Origin: Mytilisepta virgata
Taxonomy: Eukaryota; Mollusca; Bivalvia; Mytilida; Mytilidae
Assembly (NCBI GenBank): GCA_028015205.1
Contig: CM051521.1
Span: forward strand, 101,284,513 to 101,348,512
DNA length: 64,000 nucleotides
Direction of reading: 5' to 3'
The notes beneath the pieces were generated by a model. It was not told where the DNA came from and did no database searches. It saw only the letters and a list, made by a program, of their open reading frames with translations. Below, in pieces: positions 22,401-37,400 of this stretch. The translations under genes and the position numbers were made by a program. Every line of letters begins with the position of its first letter. Position 1 is the stretch's first letter.

Positions 22401-25400
22401 TTTAATAACCGATATTTTCCTATGAAAATCCGGTTAAAAATGCTTGTATTTCACCAGTTCTGATAAAAAAAGAACTCTGCTGTTCTTCATATTATGGTTA
22501 CTTTATGAAGAAAGAAGAAATGTAGAAATAAGTTTGATATGTGAACTGATTTAATTCTCCACAAATGAAAACTAGAAATTGGTGCCATCATAAACGATCT
22601 CGATCCCTGCACTGTACAAGTAAAAAAACAACAGTGAAAAATTAGCAATTCCACAATTTCAGTCTGAAAATTGGAACCCTGAATCAAATTTCAAAATTGA
22701 AAACCTTATTGCACATCTACACATGGTTAGAACAATATTATAAGCAAATAAAACCACTGAAACAAAAAATAAATGAGTATTTCCAGAGTCAAGGCAAAAT
22801 TAGCAATTTTACCATTTTCAGTCCCAAAATTGGAACCCTTAATTGATTTTCAAAATTAAAAACGTTTTTTACAGATAATAAAGATTTATGTTATATACAA
22901 ATAAATTTGCTAAATCTAAAAATGAAAAATGAAAGAGGAGTTAAAGTCGCAAGCTTAAATTCACTATTTCCGAGATACAACCCCTATGGACCTCAATTTG
23001 TGAAAATTAAAATTCTAAAACCTTATCGGGCATCTACATACAGTATGTGACAATATTGTATAGAAATTAAAAGCATAAAATGAAAAATGAATAATGAGTT
23101 AGTCACAAGCTTAAATTTCCAATTTTCGAAATTCGAGCCCTATGGGCCCCAATTTTTGAAAATCAAAATTCTTAAACCTTATTGCACATCTACATACAGT
23201 ATGTGACACTACTGTATAGAAATAAAATGCATGAAGTGAAAAATGAACGAGGATTTCTGGAGACAACGTTATCTAACTGACAGACAGACGGACCGTCAGA
23301 CGGACCAATTACAAATATCCGAGAACTTTATTCGAAGTGCAGGGATAATGAAAGTGTATGAGGTAATCATTTAGTGAGGAGTCAGCATCACAGTGTTGTT
23401 TTGTGCCAACAGCAATAAATGGCCCATTAAAGCTTGACAAATATTATTATAAATATATCGTTGTATATTATTTCTTCAGAAAATTAAACAAGATGTACTA
23501 GATACAACCTATAATAATACATCTCAATATGGACTTAGGAACTAAAGACTTTACAAAAGAATAGGAAGAAGAGTACCTTTTCAGATGATTTATTTTTCAA
23601 ATTGACTAATATGCATTGTTTGTCTTGTTAGAGTCACTGCGAGTACCATGTGTAAATCAGGGTTTTGTGCCAATTCTGTTACCAATACTAGAATCAGAAG
23701 ACATTAACCTGGCCACACAAACTTGTAGAACATTGGGAAATATCTGTTTTGAAAATGGTGAGTAAACCTATTAAAATACATATAAATAAAACCACCGGAC
23801 CAATAAAATAATTTTATGCAAATCTTTGTCGCTTAATATGAGAAATATACTTTACTGAGACTGTGTGGCCAGTTGAATAAGGAAATAGCAAATTTCCTTG
23901 ATTATTTCATAGCAGAGCTAGCTCCTGATATTGATAATCTATCACATTGCTTAGGCTATTAATCTGATCTACTACTGTCTTAAATACAAAATGTTACCTT
24001 ACTTTTTATATGGTTTGCTTAAGAGAGGAATAGCTGTGTGATATATTTATTATCATCTTTTATGTGCCAGTCAAAACAAAACATTTTTGTAAATTTCAGG
24101 GCTCACCACACTTGAAAATAACAGGGAGACTCAGAGTCTCCCTCAGGGTAGCAACAGGGAGACTTCAGGGCATGACAGGGAGACTTCCAAGTCTACCATG
24201 GAGACTGTGTTTTTCCCCCCAATATGTCACCTGTCGAGTAAATACCTGTTATTTTGTGTCTTACAGTGTATACTATACATTCCTTTATTGTGTTTTATCC
24301 TGCATGGTTTGAGATTTTATCTACATTTACTCCATATCCTTCCATTTTAGTCATAATCTGAGATTTTGTCTCATGTGCATTTAATCAATATCCTTTGAGA
24401 ATTTTTCATGATGAGTCCTGGGACTCATCATTTTTCAGAATGGTGAGTCCCAGCTGATTTTTATGAGTCCCAGTCCCAGGACTCATCACCACTTTTTTAA
24501 CGTACATTGCTGCATGATTTTGACCATGGTAGGCCTATTGTAATATTGTTAAAGTTTAATTTAAATCATGTGCTGCCTTAAAATACTGACGAATATAATT
24601 TGAAATAAAAAAAAAAATTTTAAAAATGAAATTATGCAGTGGTGCTCCGAACTTGGAAGAAAATTTCTGTTACAGATATGAGCAAAAATATTTTTAACTT
24701 TTGACAAAACTTATTTATTATTGCCATTTTATTTTTTAATATTTATTTATCTATACTCTTTACTATTATTTTTTCTCATACATACTCTTAAAATCTTCCC
24801 ATCCACCTTGGTTAAACACCTTTCAATACATGTATTGACAAAATTTCCATTTGTGCATAGATATGTCAAAATCCGCTAAATTTATTTTTAAATTAGGTCT
24901 ACATATTGTTAACGGTCGGTAAAAAACACCGTGACCAATGAAAAATCACGAGAATTCCGATTGCCGCCATTTCATTTTCTAGCTTACTTTTTGTCGTTTC
25001 TTTCCCCTTCCTCCAAGAAAACAAAAAAATGGCGGCTCGAGATTTTTAATGAAAATAACGGTCTTCAGACGCAGCTGATTACGTACGTTGTTCGAAGGCG
25101 CCTTACTTAAAAACACAGGGCGACTCATTTGTCGCTCTGTAGCCGATGACAGGGCGACATTGGCGAGCATTAGGCGACTTAATCGCCCTAATCGCCCAGT
25201 TTGGTGAGCCCTGTTTGTAATAATATGCACAGGCACTAGACGTTCTATCAATAATAATAAAATATGGGCAATGGGAAGAAAATAGTGTCAATGTATATAA
25301 AAAAAGAGAAGGCTTCCAATGCCAAAATCGGCAAAATGTAAACAAATCGGTTTTTTTTTTTCGTGAAAGGCTTGCGCTTTGCTGTTGCGGTATTTTTTGA

Positions 25401-28400
25401 CAAAGGACTACCTAATTATTTCTCCGGTGTACTTTTTACTGGATGTAAAACAACTAGACATCGCCACTGACCACTTTTGTCTTGCTGTGGAAAATATTCG
25501 ACTTCCATAATTTGTGGAACTGCCATTACGTCGCCATTCCGCACAGAATATTAGCATATTAAGGGGAGGTAATTAACTTAAGGAAAATTGGCGGGCAATA
25601 TCCTGCTGGCAGACACTGAACGAAAAATGGCGGGCAATATCCAGTCTTTTTTTATATACATTGACACTATTTTCTTCCCATTGCCCATATTTTATTATTA
25701 TTGATAGAACGTCTAGTGCCTGTGTAATATGTAATAAATCAAATTATATTACATCATTTCTTAAATTTTCTCTGTTCTGATTGTTTCATACAATACTATG
25801 AATTATCCGATACAGCTAAATTTTTAAATAGCTAGAAAAACATAAAAGTATTTTCTTGGTGCTTGTAGCCTAGGGAAAAAATCTATTTACATGTAGTTTC
25901 TGGAAATGTCCATAAGAAATCTTATGATGTTAATCAATGTTTCCTGAAAATTTTTTGAGACCATCCTTATTCTAAAATTATCATTTAGTACCATTCAGTA
26001 CGTGACACAATCCAACCAGGGAAATGAATTAATATGTTTAATGAAGGCCTATGGAATAACGCCCCCACAAATCTGATGTCAAATGATACAACTTAATCAT
26101 ATATGATACAATACAAAAATACAAACATTAAAACTTTAATAGTTGACTTAAACATCTGAGAACTTGGATAAGCATTAATAACACATTTATTGGAACAAAT
26201 TTTGGAGAATTTTCTCTTTTGTGGAAAGTAGTGACTTTGTTTCAAGTCACCATTTTGGGAATGAATTTACAGTAAAATTGAATTAGAATTGAACAACAAT
26301 TTCTGGTGAAAGAAACACCACAAAGATTGCACCAGACAATACATTTAACGATTACATAAAACTGTCATTGATCTGAATACCTAAAGTAGAGGTCAATAGT
26401 GACCCGGCAATAGACTTTGCATTTGCATACAACTCGTATTTAATCTGCATTTCAGGGTAAAATAGTAAAAAATGTAGCATGTACAAAATAATTCCATAAG
26501 GTTATAAGAATAAAATAATAAAATTAAAATTTTGTGGAGAAAACTGAAATTGTTCTGTGTAGAACATCTATGTGCAGACACGATTGGTACACGTGGGTTG
26601 TGTGTTTGAGCAAATAAAACATTGCTATATATTTATTAGCTATAAGAGCTGTACCAAATCAAATAATTTCTACTTGAATTCTTGTTTTATATAAAGTAGA
26701 ATGTTATGCAATTTGTCCAGACAATTGAGAATTCAGTAATTCTAGAATTTAATTGAAATACCAATACATTTTGTTACAGAATCACTGAGTCACAGTTGAA
26801 ACTTATTAATCATTTATACAAGTTATCTAAGATATTATCTTTTGTCACAACCATTAAAGTTACAACTATATTTCTGATTTGCTTTTATGTCTGGCAATAA
26901 ATTTTATCACACTAAAGAGGTCATTATTAACATGCATCCTATAGTCTTGTGTAAATTCAGCATTGGCAATCCTTGTATGTAGGCTTTGATCAAATATAGT
27001 GGTGTTATATACGTTGGTGGGTAATAGGTGTAAATAAATCCTTATAAAATGTATTGACACAATATTTTACACTGGGAATTCACAATGTCTGGCAGCTAAT
27101 GGAATTATGATAAGGACGTCTTTGAATTCTAATGTTGTATAAAAAGAAAATTACACAGGATTGTCGGTCCATGCAGCTACTGATTTGGAGTTTCAACAGA
27201 TATATCACTGTTATAAAAATTTATTATTCTATGTGGTTTTTTGCATAAACATTCACATTTTTAAAGCACCTAGTTCAATTTTCATAAGAGTTAGTGTTTT
27301 CCATAGTTTTTAAATTTTGATTTATATTGTCTTTGTATTTTACCACTTTATGTATTAGGTTTTGTACGTCCCTTGGATAGCTTTAAAAAAATTTGTCCAT
27401 ATTATAATTTATTGACTTCACTAGTTTAAATTTATAAAATTTGGGGTTTTTCCCTTTTGATTTTCTATAAACACATTCCTATTGCCCACATGTAATTATG
27501 TACATGTATGTTGCCCTGTAGGGAATCTTTTATTATCTGAGTTGCAATGAAGTTGGACTTGGCTATCAGTTTGGTTATGGTTTGAAATCATTTTCTAAGT
27601 ACAATATTTATATACAAGTACCTGTACGTCCAGGTGAGATATGACCCCGTTAGCTGTTATTAACAGTGATTATTCTGAGAACAGTACTTTTGTCTGCAAT
27701 TTCCATTTAATTTTGATGAACTTTATACTCATAATAAAAAATATTTACAGCTGCAGATTTGGAGAACTTGTACTTTTAAAATATATTTTACAGACCTATC
27801 TGTGTCAATAATAAAATTTTACAAAGACTTTCAGAAATTTTACTTGCATTTGCATGACCGAAGTAAAGATTTTTCAAAACAAATTTTCTATATATAGTTT
27901 ATTATTGGACAAGTACAGAACCATTTCCTGTACAGACAATCCAAGTAACCTTTCCTTGGGAGAATGTCAATAGAAATAATTATTTATATTTTGATAATTT
28001 TGTTATGTTATGAAATCAGCTGTACCACAGAGCAGTTTAGACGGATCAATGTATTTTCTCTGTGGATCCTTAGAAGATCATATAATTGATGTAATTACTC
28101 AATAAATTCAGTCTTACAAATTTAATAGATTCTTCCTTGGACTTTGAAATTTGAAGCATGTAAAAGTATAAGCTTAAGAATATTGATTAACATTTAATTG
28201 TTTTTGTTAAATCTAAGAAGTATTGCTATATATAGAATTATCAGATTTTTATTGCAGATTTACTTTAAGAAAGGTGAAAGCATTCATGACAACTGTAAAG
28301 CTATTGCATGTATTTGTTCATACCTGGTTTATTTGTGAAATTTTTATGATAAAAGCCTTACAGTTGTCAATATGGCATTCCTGAGGATTCTGATTGCACA

Positions 28401-31400
28401 TTCTGTTTCAGACTTCACTGACTTCTGTATTTTATTAAGAATAGTTATTTCTGATAGAGATATACAATTGAACATCATTGTCTCGAACTCATTTGTGTCG
28501 AAAAATCGTATATATCGAGGTACTTCACCGGTCCGTACAAATAGTACATTTGTTCAATGCATTTTTACCTTTGTTTATCCAAATTCGGTTTATCCAAAAT
28601 CTCGGTTAACTCGAGTATATTTTGAAGTTCATTCAAAGAGAAAAGACATAAATTAACCTTGGTGTGTCATAATTCCAACTTTAGAAAATTTTCAGTTTTA
28701 ATAAATGTGAGTCATTCGATGTTTTCATTGAGTTGCCAAATTAGTTATCTAAAATTAATGATAATGTTAATGATTATGTTTGAACAACAGGTTGCTGGAC
28801 TGTTTGCGTTGAACTTTGATAATTGGTCAAGCACAACACAATTGTTTGTTAAACAAGTTTCACATGGAATAATGTCAAAACAAAATTTAGTGTCCAAGCC
28901 TAGCAGGGATATTTGTAAGGAATAACGATTTCTTCATTATTGGATAAAAGAATTCAAAAGATTTCATGTTTGATTGACCAGTCGCCAATACTAATCAGTC
29001 GATCTCTTACAGTTCGAAATTCATTCATGTTTCATTTTGCGATAGATTTTTTAATATGCATTGATAAATTTGTCTATTGAGGTGATTGCAGAGATGGCTA
29101 TGTACAAAACACATTTATCGATGCACATTTTATTCTTTTCAAAATAAAATATAACAACACAGGAATACAGAGCCAAATTTGATCTGACCAACAGCCCTTC
29201 AGTATGTATAAAATGTGATGTCATACTCAATCTCGGATGACTCGAAGCCCGGATAAGTCGTATAGAATGGTCTGGTCCCTTGGACTTCGACATAACGAGG
29301 TTTGAATGTATATGTTAATTTCTCTTATGATTAACGGGTATTATATAACTCTTTGACAGTTGGGGAAATTTTCTATCGTATCGTGCATGAATTGTGTAGG
29401 GAAATTCATATATTTTGATTGGTAAACAATTTTGCTATACTATGGTGCCATATTTGAAAGCCATCTTTGCATAGCGACATTTGATGTCACAGAGAAATTC
29501 CATTGACCGGATGCCGAATCACAAACAAACAATTCTTCCTGAAGAATCATAAGAGGAAAAGGTTTAACAACTCATAAAAAGTAGATATCTCTTGATATCA
29601 ACTCGTGTTATTTAATTTGGATTTAATAAAAACTCGCCTTCTTATCACACTTCATTGACTTAGGTTAAGTTTTACGTCTGAGTTCAGTTCTTCGATACCA
29701 AGGGACCTACAATCATATTACTTGGTGTGAGGATGCATCTCAGGGAGTACCACAGCCTCCCACCAAAATTAGATCACCTTGACCTACTTATCACACTTCA
29801 TTGACTTATGTTAAGTTTTACGTCCGAGTTCAGTTTTCCGATACCAAGAGATCTACAATCATATTACTTGGTGTGAGGATGCATATTGGGGAGTAACACA
29901 GTCTCCCACCAAAATTAGGTCACTCTGACCTACTTATCGTGCTTCATTGACTTAGGTCAAGTTTTATGTCTGAGTTCAGATCTCCGATACCAAGGGACCT
30001 ACAATCATATAACTTGATGTGAGATGCATCTCAGGCTGTAACACAGATTCTCACCAAAATTAGGTCACTCTGACCTACTTATTGCTCTATATTGACATAG
30101 GTTAAGTTTTATGTCCGAGTTCAGTTTTCCAATACCAAGGGACCTACAATTATATTACTTGGTATAATGGTGCACCTCAGGAAGTAAAACAGCCTCCGAC
30201 CAAAATTAGGTCACTCTGACTTACTTATCGCACTTCATTTTCTTAGGGTAAGTTTTATGTCCGAGATCAGTTTTCCGATACCAAGGGACCTACAGTCATA
30301 TTACTTGGTGTGAGAAAGCATCTCAGGTAGTAACTCAGCCTCCCACCAAAATTAGGTCACTCTGACCTACTTATCGCTCTATATTGACATAGGTTAAGTT
30401 TTACGTCCGTGTTCAGTTCTCAGATACCAAGGGACCTACAGTCATATAACTTGGTGTGAGGTTGCATCTCGGGGAGTAACACAGCCTCCCACCAAACTTA
30501 GGTCACTCTGACCTACTTATCTCCCTTCATTGACTTAGGTTTTGTTTTACGTCCGAATTCAGTTCTCCAATACCAAGGGACCTACAACCCTATTACTTGG
30601 TATAATGGTGCACCTCGGGAAGTAAAACAGCCTCCGACCAAAATTAGGTCACTCTGACTTACTTATTGCACTTCATTTACTTAGGGTATGTTTTATGTCC
30701 GAGATCAGTTTTCCGATACCAAGGGACCTACAATCATATTACTTGGTGTGAGGATGCATCTTGGGGAGTTACACAGTCTCCCACCAAAATTAGGTCACTC
30801 TGACCTACTTATCGTGCTTCATTGACTTAGGTTAAGTTTTACGTCCGAGTTCAGTTTTCTGATACCAAGCAACCTACAATCATTACTAGCTATAAGGGTG
30901 CATCTCGGGGAGCCACAAAGCCACACACCAAAATTAGTGGGGGAAAGAGGCGAACTTTGTAATCATAGATTTCTGGTTTAATTTGAAATGTAACAGACAA
31001 TTTGATTTGTTGTTAATAAATGAGCAAGTACTCGGTAAGATTATATATATATTGTATAATCTACTTTGACTTGAATTTTCCATAGAAGTCCTTTGTACAT
31101 GATTCAGTTTTTGATTGAGACTGAGTCATCTGAACAGCCTGTGTTGCTATAATAGACAAAAGTCTCATGTCTTTGTAAAATATGCCAATGGTCATAAACA
31201 AGAACTATTTATTGAGGACTTTTTTTTCACTATTTGTTCAAAATTTTGAAATCTTTCCAATTTTGAAACCTCTTAGTAAGTAAGCTTTTTGCAGTTTCAC
31301 CGTTTTATTAAGATTAAGATACATGTATCTCTTTTAGAATAATTAACTTTTCCAAAAGTCATCAAAAATTTATCATAGGTTTAACAACTTTAAACTTTAT

Positions 31401-34400
31401 ATTCAGCAGTGATAGTTAAAGGGAATTCTTGTTCAACTTTGAAAAGAAAAATCTCAGTTGAAATGAACAAATTAACTAAAACTTCTGAAGCATTCAAGAC
31501 TAGGATCCTTTACATTTATGTTAGGAAGATGAATATGTTTTGAATTTACTGTATCCTCTGAATCCTCCAGTTCAGTTGAAGTATTAATAAACAAGTGTAC
31601 TTTTAGGGAAATTAAGATGAAATACATTTAACAGAAAAACAGTTAACACCCTCCTAGCACAAGACAATAGGAGATTTTGAATTTAATTGTTCTGTTTACA
31701 GGTAATCAATAGTCAATTTATTTTCTCCCAATTTATCATTATATATATAATGAAATCCATTTAAGAAAACCAATTAGTTGTAATGAACAGAGATTTATAT
31801 GGTCAATTTTATACTTTTATAGACATTATTACATGTAGGAAATTACAAACAGGGCTGATAGTTATGTGGTGATTTGATTATATTTGCATAACAGGCAAAT
31901 AGTAATTTAGTAGTAATTTTTTTTTCAAAAATAACTTCCTACATTTATGATTTAGACTAAATCAAATGACACTGGAATGTTTCTGCTACTCAAAAATAAT
32001 GATAACCCATAGATATGAGATGCTGGATTTTCTCCCTGCTGTTGAAGACCCATTGGTAGCCTTGAGCTGTTTTCTTCTCTTTGGTCAGGTCCTTGTCTCT
32101 TTGACACATTCCCGGTTTCCATTCTCTATTCTATTTACTTTACTTACATATCTTAAATAAAATCTTAAAAAAATATTTACTCTTAACAAAGAAGTACTTT
32201 CTGCATTGACAGAAATATTTGTTTTCTTAATTTACTGGAATATTTACATTCAATAAGACATGGATGTATAGATCATCATACATTCTGAAGCAAGACTACA
32301 AATGAATATTCTGTAACCCTAATATTGTGAAGTTATGCATTTATCTTTAGCTACATCTATAAACTATGAGGAAGCATTGTTTTACTGACAGGTATTCCCC
32401 TGTTTTATGCCCTAAGGTCATTGATCCTTGACATTTTTCTTTGATAATTATCTTTTGTGCATATCTTCAGGTGTGTAGTTTTATTTCTATAAAGTCTGAT
32501 GCACTGCAAGACTTTTATATTTTATTGTCCTATCCAGAGGTTTATTATATCATGTTTGACATTTGGCCATCACTGCAAATGCTGATTGGGAGATATGCTT
32601 TCTGACTTCCAACCTTTATAAAGGCTATATCAGGTTAATATGGAGTGGGTGGGAAAGGTATTATACATATTAATTATCAAAAAAATCATATTGATATTAG
32701 GAACCGAAGAAAATATTTTTTTAGAATCTGGTGTCTGAAGTAGATATAAAAATCAAAATATAATATATTATAGAGAAATGGTTATTGGTGAATATTGACC
32801 CAAGTAGAATATTATATTGCACGAGCTTGCAGCTGCAATTAATATTCTGTGAGTGGCAATATTCACTAATAAGTATTGTTTGGCTGCACTTTAAAAATGA
32901 CAAGAACACAAATTTTGCATAAAGATAACATTATTTTCAAACGATACAACACTGTGTGCAATAACAGAGTATATACATGTAGCATGCTAAAAACATGGGA
33001 TTTAAGTTTTGCTTTACAAAAAAATGTTTAAGCCTGTTGTTTACATTGTATGGACAGGGATCCAATATACAAATAAGCTTGATGAATAAAGCAATAAGTG
33101 ATAACTGACAGTATTTCCACCAATAATTCTTCAAGATAAATAAAGGTCAAAACATTAAAGAAATCATAATATGTTCATTTAGTAAATTCAAATTATTTCT
33201 TTAAAAAAATATGTTCATTCAAGACCTATGAAAACACATAAAACAATCATTTCAAGGCTGCAGACAAAACATCAATAATTAACAAATTCTCTAAAGAGTT
33301 ATGCAAATAATTTTTTTGGCATCTTAGTTACTGAAACAAATTTTGTTTGTAGCAGATAAAAATGACTGATTGCTTCATGTCCAGCTGTAAATATCTTATT
33401 TTTCAGGATGATATCAAGTTCAGATAGATGCTACCGTCAGAAATGACAAATATACCCTCACTCCTCATGTCTAATTAATACTTTGGCCATTGTTAGCACC
33501 ATGTTATAACCCTCAACCACAATTTGAAATCTTAAATTGCACACATTTGATCCAGCTATATATAATTGTCCTGCAAAAAACTTTCAACATAAAGTCCCGA
33601 AATACATGACTTTTGGTGACAATGCATGAAAAACTGTTTTTATTCTTTTGTGTCTCTTAATTCAACCCCTTATCAAAATCCAATTTCTCAAACCAATTGC
33701 AAATGTACAACAAAAGGATTTTTTCCAGACAGCCTGGCATTTACATTGCTTCCAGAACCCAAAGAATTTTGTAGTGATTTGTGTTTTCTTATTCCTAAAT
33801 TTTTATTTCTGTAAATTTCTTGATTAAAAAGTCTGGAATTTTTACAGAAAAAATTTAGTTTTTAGTTTTGTAATGTATGGCAGGCATGTGGGTGGTCAGC
33901 TCCAAAACAATGCAGGGTTGTTGGTGGGGGTGGATAGATATTGTGAGAAGTCCAGCTTTAGATTATATTAGGAACTAGAAAAATGCTAATGAACAAGAAG
34001 AGTTAGAAAGTTGTGTATTTTCTCTGTTTCACTATGAAATAAGACAAAAGTGTAGCAAAAAAAGAATTGTTCATTTGCTTGGAAAGTAAGTATTTTGTCT
34101 AAAGAACCAATACACCATAATTGTTCTTTCATATTATATATTATATTTATTGCATTTTCCAATATAAAATATAAAAATATAAAAATACCGCTTTGAGTGC
34201 AGAAGGTCATGGGTTCGATCCCCGGCTGAGTCAAACCAAAGACATTAAAATTGGTACTTGCTTCTTCTCCACCAAGCATGCGGCAAAGGAGTAAGAGCAA
34301 AGGACTGGTCTGGACTCTGAGTCAGTATAATGTGTCCAGGTGGGGTGATATGTCTTCTTCCATTCTGATACCTCGTGAGCTAGCACGTAAAAAATCTGGC

Positions 34401-37400
34401 TCAGCGTGTTGGTCTAGTACAAAACAGGGTCCATATTCATATCATATCAACACATATAAAATTGTTCATTAAAGCTATTTGGCACCAAATTTTACCATCA
34501 AATTATTATAAAAAATTGTTTTGCATGAGTTATTTTCTGTTCAAGTGAACTGACAGTGACCACCAGATGGCATGATTACAAGGAAATGAAATTTAAAAAA
34601 TACAAAAATGGAAATATATGATTATATGGACTGGAAAAGTTTATTAAGCCAAATAGGAGAACACAATCAATATGTATAATATGTTATACTATACAATTAA
34701 TCCTTTGTGCAAGTTATTACCTGAATATACATGTACACAAAATTTATGTTGCTATTATACAAGTTATGACTTTATAAAATATTAACATGTACACAACATA
34801 AATAAAAAACCATAGCAGTCCTTTCTTTACTCTTAGAGGATTATGTAAACCTTAAACATCAGCAGAATCAGTTATATTTTGATATTAGTATTCACATACA
34901 GTAAAAGGCATTTCATGTAATCATATTGCTGACCAATTCACCGGCAGAATTAATTTCCATTAGGGAAATGGTGAAAATTGATGGAAACTGTATAACAAAT
35001 AAAAGTGCATGACATAAGGAAATTTTATACTTAAATAGATGTGTCGGATGTTATGACCTTCAATTGATGGCCTGTTTGATTGTTGTTTGTGTACAGAACG
35101 ACCTTATTAGCTGATTATTTCATTCCATTGAAGTTATAGACAGCTGATGTATTTATCTAGGGATAAAGTAATTATTGGAGGAAAATGTCTATATTTTATT
35201 TATCAAATGATTAAAAGTACAAAATGTTTTGTTTTTCCTATGCCTGGGTGTAAGAATTTCTAGAGTCATTGTATAGAGAAGAAATTCTGTGAAATGAGAG
35301 ATTAAAACAAAGTCTGGAAAGACTGGAACTCCCTTTCAGCTTAAAAAAAACTGGTATTTCAAGGTTCATGGGTTTTCAATTTTTTAATAAATTACATTGA
35401 TCCAGAGTATATTATATGTAATTATAAGAAAACTGGTGCTGAAACCTACAATAAACATGAATAAAGAGTTACAAAACTGTTGCTAAGGCAATTTTATTGC
35501 TTAAGTTTCTCAATTTATTGGAAAAAAATGTTAATTAGACATTTGCTGCAATTATTACTCATCTTTTCAGAAGATTTATTATAATTTAAGTATGTTACTG
35601 TATAGATAACCTTTCTCATCTGAAGCAGGAAATCCTACTGGTTTTAAGTCCTTTACATATGACTGTGTTATCTGGTAACCTCCTCATATTTTTGATTACT
35701 GTGATTATGATATATATATAAATCATAATTTTGAAAGGTACAAATATCAGTTTAAATGATTTAAATTGATGAGTTTCAAAAATTTGACTTAATGTATGTT
35801 TAATCAGTTACATTGCTCTGATGTTACTTTGGAATTTGTATCAACTGCATATGAGATTCATTTTATTCAGAAATTATAGTAATTTTCAATTTTTAATGTA
35901 ATGAAATAAACAACAAACTGGAAAACAGTAAAGGTCAACATTGACATCAACGTCACCCAACAGACAGAACCCCCTGGACAAAAAATAACACTAAAGAGCA
36001 CAAAACACAAACATAAGCACAACAGAGAGTCAGGATTGTCCGACTTGGTACAGACACTGAGCAACAATGTGGTTAAACTGGTTTCATGGGTACCCCCCCC
36101 CCCCCCCCCCTTATCTATCCTGATGCTCTGGTGAATAAAACATACTACAAAAGACATAAAGTTCAATAGAAATTGGCAGTATTCATGAGAGACCAGTATA
36201 AATTCAAAGTCTTCAAGTCATTGGGAGAAAGAGCAAAGCCAAATATATAGCTAAAGGATCTTGATACCTATTACAAAACTTTTTAAAAGCATTAAGCAGC
36301 TTGTTAAATCTATAACCCTCTGATAGAAGTTTTTTTTGCAACTATATGGTTTCCTTTGTTAAAATCTTCCAACATTGTGCAAATTTATGCAAAATGTACA
36401 CACCATACGATAGGGCCACAGGCAAAAAAGGGGAAGTTCGTAATTGGAAAATTAAAGTTGTCCCTTTTGTCATAAATTTTAGTATGTATTGCTCCATTTT
36501 CGAAATTTACTGTAAGAGCTAAAAAGGAACAGCATTTACTATTCAAAACATAGCTCTTTTTGGTAAATGTCTTTTGCATATTTAACTTGGGGTCATCAAC
36601 AGTAAGTTTATCATCAAGATACCTGCAGTTGTTGTTAAAATATCATTTAAAATTTATCATGATTGTATATGTTACTTTTAAGGAGTTTTTTCATAAAAGA
36701 CTGTTCCTAGCAATTTACAAATATGTTGGCAATAAGATGAGCAGAGTTTGTACCCATATTAATCCCAATGACATGTCGATACATAGTATTACCAAAACAA
36801 ACAAAAATGAACCTAGATGTAATAACAATCCTAAGCTTACACTCTTGAATACTTAAAGAACTTGTTTCATTTACCAAACTCAATTATGCAAATGAAATAG
36901 AATTCCAAATTTTTTTTCCATGTTTGTATAGTTGATGATAATTACAAAAAAAATATAGAACTATGATTTATTGTAGGATTTTATGGCCAATATAGGGTTC
37001 CCAAAATAAGAATTGTAAGACCGTTCTGTAAATTCAGACTCAGAAATTGGGATGTCAATTCATTATTTGTAAGAGAATATTTTCAGATTACAGGTTTATT
37101 TGGAATATAAGTTTTGTACATTTTTTTTTCAGATGAAGGAAGAAATGCAGTAGATTCTTTTGAAGGAATGACAAAGTTATTATCCCTACTGAAATCTAAA
37201 ATGAAAGGTGAAGAGGAGGGATCTGACAAACTTAGGACAATAGCCTGTGGATTTCTACTTAATCTTACAAATACACATGGTAAATAACAGTTAAAATAAT
37301 ATCATGGACATGCTAACTTTATCACCTTCAGTGTGGAAGGTCCAGGATTCAATCTATGGTTGTGTCAAACCATAGACTATAAATTTGGAACATGTATTTG

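Noticed and set aside
29630..30937. Possible CRISPR-like array
   Set aside because: Units are continuous 146-bp repeats without unique spacers, and the genome is eukaryotic; the same applies to the 59-bp and 161-bp arrays.
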